A stretch of 64,000 nt of DNA, from positions 372,001 to 436,000 of the forward strand of contig CAWBEY010000001.1 of the NCBI GenBank assembly GCA_963788015.1, written 5' to 3'. Below, piece by piece: positions 1 through 7,934 of this stretch. The notes beneath the pieces are model-generated. The model worked only from the letters and a program-made list of their open reading frames with translations. It was not told the origin of the DNA and did no database searches. Source of the DNA: JBBRHH01 sp963788015 (GTDB lineage Bacteria > Planctomycetota > Phycisphaerae > Tepidisphaerales > Tepidisphaeraceae). Made by a program: the position numbers and the translations under genes. Position 1 is the first letter of the stretch. Every line of letters starts with the position of its first letter.

Positions 1-146
1 ATGCCCCAGCGCCCGACCCCCCGGCCCGCGGCCAGCTCGAACAGCGCTTTCCCTCCCACCAGCCCCGCCCCCAGCAATCCGCCCGCTCCCGCCAATAGCA
101 GGATCACCGCGTCGCCCAGGTTGCCCGAAAAGTGCCAGAACGCCAT
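1..146 (-). CDS. Membrane protein, N-terminal fragment (runs off the window)
   Basis: Reading the minus strand from ATG at 146 gives 48 open codons to the window edge. The peptide begins MAFWHFSGNLGDAVILL and is strongly hydrophobic and Gly/Ala rich, like a first membrane helix. An in-frame TGA lies seven codons upstream, so the start is constrained. Such a start would suit a PAP2-type or other polytopic membrane protein, but too little is visible to name a family. It is divergent from the acetyltransferase that follows. Confidence 0.35.
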   Translation of the reverse strand, partial: MAFWHFSGNLGDAVILLLAGAGGLLGAGLVGGKALFELAAGRGVGRWG

Positions 147-263
147 GCGCCGCAGATGGTGTGCTCACGGCCAAATAATGTCCAGTGACCGATTCGCCCA
201 TCACTCCCTTCAATCGCCTCCGCACGTTAAACTTCCAATAGCACTTCACCAGGAAAAATTCAC

Positions 264-1151
264 ATGCCCATCCAACTCCGCAAGCCCACCCCCGCCGACG
301 CCGAGCCCTGTGGCCGGATCATCTACGAAGCCTTCCGCTGCATCGCCCAGCAGCACAACTTCCCCACCGATTTCCCCTCCGTCGATTCCGCCATCGGCAT
401 GGCCCGCGCCTTCATCGGCCCGCCCTGCATCTTCGGCGTCATCGCCGAGCAGGATGGCCAGATCATCGGCTCCAACTTTCTTCACGAAAGCGACCCGATC
501 AGTGGCGTTGGCCCCATCACCGTCGATCCCAAAAGCCAGTCCAAAGGCGTCGGCCGCCAGCTCATGCAAGCCGTCCTCGAACACGGCAAAAAATCCGCCG
601 GCATTCGCCTCGTCCAGGAAGCGTTCAACACCACCTCCATGTCCCTCTACGCCTCCCTCGGCTTCGAAGTGAAAGAACCCCTCGTCGTCCTCGCCGGCCA
701 ATTAAAAACCCCCTCCCCGCCACCACCCCCGACAGACGCGCCCGCCGCACAGGTGCGACCCTTGCACGAATCCGACCTCGAAGCCTGCGCCGCCCTTTGC
801 CGCCACGTCCACCACTTCGACCGCACCAGCGAATTGCGCGTCGCCCTCAACACCCCGATGTTCCGCCCGATCGGCCTCTGGCGAAGTGGCCAGCTTGCCG
901 CCTACATCACCGCCCCCACCTTCTGGCTCCTCAGCCACGCCGTCGCCCAGACCGATCAGGATCTGCAAGATCTCCTCACCGCCGCCGCCGCCGAAGACGG
1001 CCAAATCTCCCTCCTCCTCCCCACCCGCCAATCCGCCCTCTTCCGCTGGTGTCTGGGCCAGGGCCTGCGCATCATCAAACCCATGACCCTGATGACCATA
1101 GGCGAATACCAAAACCCCCGCGGCGCCTGGCTCCCCTCCGTCCTATACTGA
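264..1151 (+). CDS. GNAT-family N-acetyltransferase, tandem-domain
   Basis: A 295-residue cytoplasmic protein. Residues 1-150 form a GNAT fold: an N-terminal RKPTPADAEPC strand-helix start, a central strand ending in GPITVDP, then the acetyl-CoA pyrophosphate-binding loop QSKGVGRQLM (Q/R-x2-G-x-G). From about residue 155 a proline-rich linker leads to a second, more divergent GNAT-like half starting QVRPLHESDLEAC. Tandem GNAT proteins transfer an acetyl group from acetyl-CoA to an amine; the substrate cannot be inferred. An AGGAAA ribosome site lies just upstream of the ATG. No frameshift is seen. It stands alone, facing away from the preceding minus-strand gene. Confidence 0.8.
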   Translation: MPIQLRKPTPADAEPCGRIIYEAFRCIAQQHNFPTDFPSVDSAIGMARAFIGPPCIFGVIAEQDGQIIGSNFLHESDPISGVGPITVDPKSQSKGVGRQLMQAVLEHGKKSAGIRLVQEAFNTTSMSLYASLGFEVKEPLVVLAGQLKTPSPPPPPTDAPAAQVRPLHESDLEACAALCRHVHHFDRTSELRVALNTPMFRPIGLWRSGQLAAYITAPTFWLLSHAVAQTDQDLQDLLTAAAAEDGQISLLLPTRQSALFRWCLGQGLRIIKPMTLMTIGEYQNPRGAWLPSVLY

Positions 1152-1196
1152 CCACCACCCCGCTCATCTACGTTTCCCTGGCCCATCCGCCATTTT

Positions 1197-1338
1197 GCGT
1201 CAGGAAGCGAAAGGAAAACCGCGAAGCAGTTTGTCGCGTACCCGCGACCGAAGCGAAGCGAAGTCCTGTAGCACTCCGGCCCCCGCAAAGCGGGGGCGAC
1301 GCCCATATCAATACTCTTTCAGCAGGCAAGAGCAGGCG
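1197..1338 (+). repeat. 140-bp interspersed repeat, copy 1
   Basis: Begins GCGTCAGGAAGCGAAAGGAA, continues with GTCGCGTACCCGCGACCG and AGTCCTGTAGCACTCCGGC, then a hairpin with arms GCCCCCGC/GCGGGGGC, and ends with AGCAGGCAAGAGCAGGCG. Copies 2 and 3 follow in the same orientation within 800 bp. Confidence 0.85.
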
Positions 1339-1651
1339 AACTCGCCTGAAACTGCTACCATCCTTCCCGGCCTTGAGGATGGCCAAAAACTGCCGCGATA
1401 GACTCCCTTCTCCAAAATTGAAGAAATGACGTACTACCCCCCCCACAGTCGTTGAACGGCGTTCCATTTATGGTTATCCCGACGCCGGCGCGGATGCGTC
1501 GGCGAAGCTCCAGCTTGACCACTTCGCCTTCGCACCCGCCCGCCCATCGTCGGCCGCATCACGTTAACCTAATAGCGTTGCGGAAAAGGCTAAAGGGACG
1601 GGAGTCTTTTTCGAATAATCACGCTATCACGCTGACACCCCCACCAACCCC

Positions 1652-1770
1652 GCGTCAGGAAGCGAAAGGAAATGCGCAGCATTGTCGCGTACCCGCGACC
1701 GCAGCGCAGCGAAGTCCTGTAGCACTCCGGCCCCCGCGCAGCGGGGGAGACGCCCAAACTAATACTCTTG
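1652..1770 (+). repeat. 140-bp interspersed repeat, copy 2 (3' shortened)
   Basis: Same modules and order as copy 1: GCGTCAGGAAGCGAAAGGAA, GTCGCGTACCCGCGACCG, AGTCCTGTAGCACTCCGGC, then the G/C hairpin. It stops at AATACTCTTG and lacks the AGCAGGCAAG tail. Confidence 0.85.
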
Positions 1771-1850
1771 CCCCCCCCAAGGACGAAGATAATTCGTCAA
1801 CCCAGAAATCGCCCTGAACTACCAGAAGGCTCGCGCCCCACACCACTGAT

Positions 1851-1990
1851 GCGTCAGGAAGCGAAAGGAAATGCGAGCATTGTCGCGTACCCGCGACCGC
1901 AGCGCGGCGAAGTCCTGTAGCACTCCGGCCCCCGCGAAGCGTGGGCGACGCCCAAGATCAATACTTTCACAGCAGGCAAGAGCAGGCGGG
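1851..1990 (+). repeat. 140-bp interspersed repeat, copy 3
   Basis: Full-length copy including the terminal AGCAGGCAAGAGCAGGCG module. One base change (GCGTGGGC) weakens the hairpin arm relative to copy 1. It starts directly after a TGAT, about 80 bp downstream of the end of copy 2. Confidence 0.85.
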
Positions 1991-2379
1991 ACATAAAAAA
2001 GTAATCGTGAAACCACTGGGCCCAAACAAACCGCCAGTGGGCGAGTCCATTATTCACAGATTCCAGCCGCCCCCTCCGACTAAAAACGCCCGCCAAACCA
2101 GCATCCGCCGCGGCCGGCCTTACGCGCAACAAAGTCTGGCCCGACCTTCGCAAAATTCAAAATACCTTCGCGACCCAAACCGACGTGGCGCAGGCGCCAG
2201 CCGCTGTAAAACCCACCCCCCAACCCTTGCCGCGTTCCCCGGCCCCACCCTCAGGAACCGCCCGATGTCCCGCCAGCCTCCCACCCAATTCATGGAGGGT
2301 GCGCACCGCGCACCATCTCACCCCAGCGTGCGAAGCACACCAGGACTTGTAGGGTCCGGCTCGCCCGACCTCCTCCGCC

Positions 2380-2625
2380 GTGCGAAAATGCTTGCACCTT
2401 CCGCTCCATCCCCCTCTCCCGGTACTCGGGGAGAGGGTCGGGGTGAGGGCACTTTCTTTTTACCTAAGGCTCTCGCTCGTTCCTCCTGGAGATACGTATC
2501 CGCCCTCGTCGAGTCCGGTTCGTCGGACGTCCATCGCCTGCGGCGTGCACAAATTTAATGTAGATGGGGTAGTAAGTTGCGCGCACAGCGCACCACCTCG
2601 CCCCCCGCGTGAGAAGCACACCATC
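2380..2625 (+). repeat. Composite repeat block, copy 1
   Basis: Ordered modules: ATGCTTGCACCTTCC, the palindromic repeat, a stretch holding TACGTATCCGCC, CGCCTGCGGC with GTGCACAA, and a tail with GCGCACAGCGCACC and CGCGTGAGAAGCACA. A related block with the same modules in the same order lies at 54265-54555. Confidence 0.6.
2410..2450 (+). repeat. Palindromic repeat family, copy A
   Basis: Consists of a CTCTCCC...GGGAGAG hairpin followed by the tail GGGGTGAGGGC. It is the first of about seven copies in the window (others near 18855, 19277, 25149, 52719, 54288 and 54352). Confidence 0.85.
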
Positions 2626-2715
2626 TCCATCGGCCCCTACCGCAGAAAGATTTCATCGCCGCAGTGGATACAATCCTGCAATGGCTGAATAACAACGTCT
2701 GAGGGAATCCCGCCC

Positions 2716-2811
2716 ATGAGCGACGAAAGCTTAAAAAAGAAAATCCACCGAGCCCTGAAACGCGGCTACTTCCACGACCCCAGCGACCTGGTCGACATCT
2801 CCCTGTTCCTC
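2716..2811 (+). pseudogene. N-terminal gene fragment of unknown family
   Basis: Begins ATGAGCGACGAAAGC after a GAGGGAATCCC stretch and encodes MSDESLKKKIHRALKRGY followed by FHDPSDLVDIS. This reads like a genuine amphipathic protein start, but from about 2810 the other strand carries TIR-domain sequence, so this frame beyond that point is antisense. I read it as the truncated 5' end of a gene joined to the TIR remnant. The KKIHRAL...DLVDIS pattern is loosely reminiscent of small BolA-like starts, but I would not assign it. Confidence 0.3.
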
Positions 2812-3105
2812 CAGCGCCGTATCAAACTCAAACCGCGTCCAAGGTTTTCGAACATAGTGCTTCGACACGATCGGTATTACATAGCGACTCTGAGGGCCAT
2901 AGATTCTCTCAAACACTCTGGACGTCTTCCCCCAGAGATGCGCCTCCCGATCGGCATCATAGAAGACGGAAAAGCCTCTTCGAGTCAGGGACTGAAATAG
3001 CCCTTCGGCCAGCTTTCTGTTTTCACCAGCGAACGACAATGCCACGTCGTACTTATACGCGCCTGCCGACTTTGAGCCCATTCGCCGTTTCAACTTAACC
3101 ATCAT
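2731..3105 (-). pseudogene. TIR-domain protein, 3'-truncated
   Basis: Starting at the MMVKLKRRMG methionines, the product reads YDVALSFAGENRKLAEGLF (first strand and helix), then the BB-loop-like FYDADREAHLWGK, VIPIVSKHYVRKPW, and the TRFEFDTA segment whose Glu sits where the catalytic Glu of NAD-cleaving TIR domains lies. This is the pattern of bacterial TIR_2-type domains, which act in antiphage or effector systems by degrading NAD+. After about residue 95 the match stops and the frame runs into unrelated sequence at about 2810, so the last strand and any partner domain are missing. No partner gene is visible. The fragment is flanked by repeats and IS elements, which fits decay. Confidence 0.6.
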
Positions 3106-3239
3106 GGAGGGAAACGATATTAGCCGACTGCTAGAGGTTATTGAAGGAGAGCAACGGGAACTCCACACGCAAGGTCGGCCCCTTCGAAAAATCCCAAAAT
3201 ACATGGCGACCTCCCAAGCTTCCCCACATCCATTTTTTA

Positions 3240-3367
3240 CCTCATCGCCGCCAGGACTTCACGGAGCGGATTTCTGTCAAGGTGGAACCGTCGGAGAAGG
3301 GGCCCCATGTAAACATGGGGTAGCACCTTTACTGAAATCCGCGCAGCATACAATTCGGCCATGAGGT
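3240..3367. repeat. Nested imperfect inverted repeat (about 128 bp)
   Basis: The outer arms ACCTCAT/ATGAGGT lie at 3240 and 3361. Inside are arms GCGGATTTCTGTCAAGGTGG (3266) and the near-complement ending GAAATCCGC (to 3342), matching at about 16 of 20 positions. At the centre is a perfect CCCCATGT/ACATGGGG stem (3303-3320). The structure resembles a miniature inverted-repeat element or a large folded RNA. Confidence 0.6.
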
Positions 3368-3631
3368 GGAAGGGGGACCACCCCTCACCGCCGCAGAGCG
3401 CCCTCACTTTCTCCGCCCCGCGCACAACCGAAAGCCTCCGCCCGCACCACCAGCCCCACCCGCAGTCGCCCTTCAAGCCCCACCTCCCCGCCTCCCCGCC
3501 TCCCTCCCATCCGCGAAACCCCCGTAAATCCGCTGCCAAAAACCCTTCGTGCCCCTTCGTGGTGAAAGACTCCCTCCGCGCACCCAACCCCACACACCAA
3601 ATGAAAAGCCTCCCCCGCACCACCGCCCCCC

Positions 3632-3668
3632 ACCAGCAACCAGCAACCACCAACTAGTAACTAGCAAC
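3632..3668. repeat. Heptanucleotide repeat tract (ACCAGCA-type)
   Basis: Reads CCAGCAACCAGCAACCACC then AACTAGTAACTAGCAAC, a degenerate tract with a 7-bp period. The same heptamer occurs on the other strand at 10265-10310. Confidence 0.6.
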
Positions 3669-4025
3669 TCCCCCCCCCGCCTTGACATCACCCTAACATC
3701 CACCTACACTACCACCAGCCTCGACCGCCCGCAACCGCCGCCCCATCCTCCCAGGATGGAGCCCAATAAGGGGAACCCATGCTCATCCATTCCAATAATC
3801 ACCAAAACCCCGAATGCACATCCGGGGCTTCTTCCCCCGTCCTCCGCCAAGCCATCTTCAGCCCTGATTCGACGCGTCGTTTGGTGGTCGGTTATGTGTC
3901 GTGTGGTAGTCGGTTAGTGGTCTGTCCAGCGACAATTAAAATCCCCCACCGACGACAATTAAAAACAGCCGGTTGAACTGGCGTTCGGCGACGATGTTTT
4001 GGACTCAAGAAAGGAGTTTCAAAGC

Positions 4026-5552
4026 ATGGTTTCGGATGGCCAGGTAAGGAGACTGATGTCGTTGTTGCAGAAGGAGTCGTCGTTGCAGGTTTCGGCGGAA
4101 AAGACGGGGATGGATCGGCAGACGGCCCGAAAATATCGGGATTCGGGTCAGCTACCCAGCGCCGTGCGGCCCGAGCATGACTGGCGAACGCGCGCCGACC
4201 CGTTTGCGCAGGTCTGGCCGTGGGTGGCCGGGCAGTTGGCGTTGAACCCCGGTTTGGAGGCCAGGACACTTGTTGGAGGCGTTGCAGCGTGAACATCCCG
4301 GCCAGTTTGGCGACGGCCAGTTGCGAACGCTGCAGCGTCAGGTCAAACGCTGGCGTGGCCTGGAAGGTCCGGGCCGGGAGGTGTTTTTTGCCCAGGTGCA
4401 TCATCCCGGGCGGCTGTGCCAGTCGGACTTTTCGCACATGACCAGGCTGGGCGTGACGATCGGCGGACGGACCTTCGAGCACCTGGTCTATCACTTCGTG
4501 CTGACCTACTCCAACTGGGAGACGTTTACCGTCTGCTACTCTGAAAGCTTCGAGAGCCTCAGCGAGGGCTTGCAGAACGCCTTGTGGGAACTGGGCGGCG
4601 TTCCGGAGCGGCATCGAACTGATCGGCTCAGCGCCGCCGTGGCCAACAGCAGCAACCTCAAGGAGTTCACGTTGCGGCATCAGGGCCTGATGGGGCATTA
4701 CGGCCTGGAAGCAGAGAAGACCAACCCCAACAGCGGCAACGAGAACGGGGATGTGGAGCAGCGCCACAATCGCTTCAAGAAGAGCGGTGGATCAGGCCCT
4801 GTTGCTGCGGGGCGGCCGGGATTTCGCGGATGTCGCGGCGTATCAGCGAGTTCCTCAAGACGCTTCGAGCATCTCAACCGCGGCCGGCGAGTCGCGCTTC
4901 GCCGAGGAGTTGAAGGTTCTCCGCGGCCTTCCGCCGGCGCGGCTGGAGGCGGTCAAGCGTCTGGAGGCGCGGGTGGACTGCGGGAGCCCTGATCCACGTG
5001 GACCGCAACGCCTACTCGGTAAACAGCCGGCTGATCGGGCTGAAGGTGGAGGTCCGGCTGTACGTGGGCCATCTGGAGGTGTGGTACGGACAGAAGAAGG
5101 TCGAGCACCTGCGAGCGCCTGCGTGGACGCAACCAGCATCGCGTGAACTACCGTCACGTCATCGACTGGCTGGTGCGCAAGCCCGGCGCGTTTGCCGATT
5201 ACCGCTATCAGGCGGATCTGTTCCCCAGCAGCCTGTTCCGGGTGGCGTATGACCGGCTCAGGAGCCAGTACGCCGGCGGCGCCGGCCAGGCAGTACCTGA
5301 AGATCCTGGAACTGGCGGCCAAGGAGAGCGAGTCGCTGGTGGAGGCGGCCATCGGCCGTCTGGCGACATGGATCAGGCGATGAGCTTCGAGGCGGTGGAG
5401 GCGTTGGTGCAGTCCGGGCAGCAGACTGGCGGCGCCGACGACGGTGCGGGTGGATGAGGTGGACCTGTCGGCCTACGACCAGCTGCTGGACGGGGATGCC
5501 GTCGCGATGGGCGCAGATGAGAGTCTGGGCCAGAGAGGTCCGGGGGTGTGCC
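4026..5552 (+). pseudogene. istA: IS21 transposase IstA (several frameshifts)
   Basis: ATG at 4026 follows a GAAAGGAG site. The N-terminus MVSDGQVRRLMSLLQKESSL with AEKTGMDRQTARKY is the IstA helix-turn-helix. After a shift near 4280 come the DDE core segments QSDFSHMTRLGVTIGG, HFVLTYSNWE and GVPERHRTDRLSAAV, and then NSGNENGDVEQRHNRFK with the last acidic residue. Further shifts occur near 4790, 4995, 5110 and 5300; the C-terminus VRVDEVDLSAYDQLL is recognisable just before istB. The frame breaks could be assembly indels or real decay. IstA cuts and joins the element ends. Confidence 0.8.
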
Positions 5553-6348
5553 ATGAGTAAAGCCAACAGTGAGCTGACGGCCTGTTTGAAGGAACTGCGG
5601 CTGCCCACGGTCCGAGGCTGCTACGGGGAATTGGCCGATGCGGCCCGGCGCGAGGAGCTGGGTTACGAGGCCTATCTGCTGGAGGTGCTGGAGCGGGAGT
5701 GCCAGGGCCGCCGGCAACATCGGACCGAGCGATTGCTGCGGGAATCGCGGCTGCCGATCGAGAAGAGCCTGGGGGCGTTTGATCTGAAGCGATTGCCCGT
5801 AAAGGTGTCGGCCATGGTGCGAACGCTGGTGGACGCAAGCTTTGTGGATCGCAGGGAGAACGTGCTGGCGTTTGGCAATCCCGGCAGCGGCAAGACGCAC
5901 CTGCTTGTGCGGGATCGGCCAGGAACTGGTGCGGGCCGGGCGGACGGTCTACTTCAGCTCGACCAACCTGCTGGTGCAGGATCTGCTGCTGGCCAAGCGG
6001 GAGTTGAAGCTTCCCAGGACGATCAAGAAGCTGTCGCGTTACGAGGTGCTGATCCTGGACGACCTGGGGTACGTGCAGCAGAGCCGGGAGGAGATGGAGG
6101 TGTTGTTCACGCTGCTGGCCGAGCGGTATGAACGGGGCAGCGTGATGATCACGAGCAATCTGCCGTTCAGCAAGTGGGAGTCGATCTTCAAGGATGCGAT
6201 GACGACGGCGGCGGCGATCGACCGGCTGGTGCATCACAGCGTGATCCTGGAATTGAATCTGCCCAGCTACCGGGTGGAACAGGCAAAGAAGTCCAGGGCC
6301 GCCGCGGCTCCGGCGGATGGTACCGGGGGGCCCAGGCGTAGAGGTTAA
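5553..6348 (+). pseudogene. istB: IS21 helper ATPase IstB (one frameshift)
   Basis: Starts MSKANSELTACLKEL right after istA. It has Walker A GNPGSGKTHL near residue 110, then a one-base frame break at about 5905, followed by Walker B LILDDLGYV and the sensor region MITSNLPFSKW, as in IstB/DnaC-like AAA+ proteins. IstB regulates IstA target choice. The length of about 265 residues fits the family. The C-terminal tail (AAAAPADGTGGPRRRG) is poorly conserved. Confidence 0.85.
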
Positions 6349-6374
6349 AAGCAGCCGGGCGTTCCGGCTCGCCC

Positions 6375-6423
6375 GCGTGTGTTGCACCTGTTTCAGCTGC
6401 GCTCGAACAGGTGCAACACACGC
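6375..6423. terminator. 18-bp perfect hairpin at the 3' end of the IS21 element
   Basis: The arms GCGTGTGTTGCACCTGTT (6375-6392) and AACAGGTGCAACACACGC (6406-6423) are exact complements around a 13-nt loop, 27 bp after istB. It may act as a transcription terminator or shield between istB and the right IS end. No T-run follows. Confidence 0.6.
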
Positions 6424-6495
6424 GCAAGAAAGAAGCCCCATGGTCATGGCTGTATTTAATTGTCGTCAGTGGCTAAGAATAATTGTCGCTGGACA

Positions 6496-7609
6496 GGCGA
6501 TTAACGACATGCAGGACCTTTCGAGCGTCCAGGTGGGGCTGTTTGATGAGATCTATCAGACGGATCAACCGGTTCTGGTGGGGATGGACGCTGCCAGCAC
6601 CTACTGCTTCCTGCTGAGCCTCGAAGAGCATTGTGACCAGACCACCTGGGGGACGCGTCTGTTGGAACTATCAGAAGGGCATGGCCTAAACCCGCGGTTC
6701 ACCATCGCCGACAACGGCCAGGGGTTTCGGGCCGGACAAAAGGCTGCCTGGGACCAGAAGCCCTGCCATGGGGATGCGTTTCATGTGGATATGGAATGGA
6801 GCGAGATCATCGGCTTACTGGTAACCGCGCTTATGCGGCCCTGGAGGCCTGCCAGAAGCTGGAGCGTCAGGTCCGATCACTTGAAAGGGAAATCAGCCTC
6901 GAAGCCTATAAGAAGCTGAAGAAAATCCAGTCGCAACTGGAGGCAGGGCGACTGGAGGCAAAGGCCCGCGTGCAACTGGCTGATGACCTGACGCTGCTGG
7001 GCAAATGGATGAAACAGGACGTTTTGGCTTTGGCCGGAAGCGATCTGCCAACGCGTGAGGCTCTGTTTGACTTTGTCGTGCAGGAACTCAAGAGCCGCCA
7101 GCACCTGTGCCCCGACCGGCTGATTCGCCTGGGCCGGGGGATGGTTCTCCAGCGCCGCCAACTGCTGAGTTTCGTGGGCTACCTTGACAGCCAGTGGGAG
7201 CAGATCGCTCAGGACCAGCAGGTTCCGGCCTATCTGGTGTCGGAGGTTTTGCGCCCTGGAGGGGCTTGACCCGATGCGGCACTTGTACTGGCAGAAGCAC
7301 GCGGCTCTGGCCAGCAGGCTGGGAGAAAGCTTTGGCACGGTGCACGCGGCGGTGAAATGGGTGCTGGCCAGCACGCCCCGCTGCTCATCGCTGGTGGAGA
7401 ATCTCAACGGGCGTCTGCGGCACTACTTTTCATTGCGCAGGCAACTGGGGCCGGCCTATCTGCATCTGCTGCGTTTCTTCTTGAACCATCATCCCTACGA
7501 GCGGAGCCGGCGGCCCGAGCGGGTGGGCAAGACTCCAGCCCAGTTGCTGGGCCAGGAGCATCCGCATTGGCTAAAGATGCTGGGCTACACGCCCTACTCC
7601 CGCAACTGA
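6496..7609 (+). pseudogene. DDE transposase, 5'-truncated and frameshifted
   Basis: Immediately after the IS21 right end the frame reads AINDMQDLSSVQVGLFDEIY, then VGMDAASTYCFLLSLEEH, the catalytic-type stretch TIADNGQGFRAGQ and PCHGDAFHV. After a shift near 6815 it continues with a coiled helical region (LEACQKLERQVRSL), and after another near 7255 with the conserved C-terminus SSLVENLNGRLRHYFSLRR, LRFFLNHHPYERSRRPER and HPHWLKMLGY. I recognise this as a transposase type with that C-terminus but do not know its family name. About 150 N-terminal residues are missing, either removed by the IS21 insertion or lost in a rearrangement. Confidence 0.7.
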
Positions 7610-7934
7610 GCAGGGCTATCCCCTTGCCCCCATCCAGAGATTCTTCTCCGGGCCGCGTCATTCGCGGCAGAGTGTTCCCATGCACATTGCTACCCAAGAA
7701 GGGCCGGTTTTGAACCACGCCGCTTTTTACAAGCCACTTTTGGCCTAAACCCTTGTCAATCCTCACCCCCCCTCCCAAAATCCCCCGCGCAACTCAATTA
7801 CAACAACACAAAACCCACCCCCATCCCCCCCACCAGTCTCCTCCATTCAAACTTCTTCCTTCATCCTTCAAACCTCCCCTACCCCCTCTTCCTCAGTGTC
7901 CTCAGTGTTCTCTGTGGCTCCCCTCCAGTCCCCC
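7610..7934. other. Intergenic region
   Basis: No gene is seen. It contains a C/A-rich stretch and, near 7880-7920, TCCTCAGTGTCCTCAGTGTTCTCTGTGGC, a short imperfect triplicate related to the CCTCCGTGTCCTCCGTGGC motif near 50795. Confidence 0.5.

Larger units (their letters stand above)
1152..2700. other. Repeat-rich non-coding region
   Basis: I see no convincing gene in this 1.5 kb. Its open frames are low-complexity and Arg/Pro/Ser rich. It contains three copies of a 120-140 bp repeat, a composite repeat near 2380-2625 and one copy of the palindromic repeat family, all listed separately. Confidence 0.6.
3106..3922. other. Non-coding region with inverted repeat and heptamer tract
   Basis: No gene is recognisable. 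The long open frames are Pro/Ser/Thr or Gly/Arg rich and have no domain pattern. It holds a large imperfect inverted repeat (3240-3367), a TTCGTGCCCCTTCGTGGTG motif near 3547, and an ACCAGCA heptamer tract (3632-3668). Confidence 0.5.
3923..6495 (+). mobile_element. IS21-family insertion sequence
   Basis: The terminal inverted repeats are explicit: TGTCCAGCGACAATTA at the left end and its complement TAATTGTCGCTGGACA at the right. A second inner pair, ACGACAATTAAAAACAGCC on the left and the complement of the right GGCTGTATTTAATTGTCGT, matches at 18 of 19 positions. Multiple end repeats plus an istA-istB gene pair define IS21. No target-site duplication is visible, as if one flank was later rearranged. 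The right end abuts an internal codon of another transposase gene. Confidence 0.9.

Noticed and set aside
1..672. Plus-strand open frame of 223 codons at the window start
   Set aside because: Pro/Ser-rich and out of frame with the GNAT gene, which is well supported.
1197..1990. Possible CRISPR array
   Set aside because: Three long repeats with irregular, unequal spacing and no short direct repeats or cas genes.
3923..6495. Target-site duplication of the IS21 element
   Set aside because: The flanks GTGGTC and GGCGAT do not match in any 4-8 bp register.
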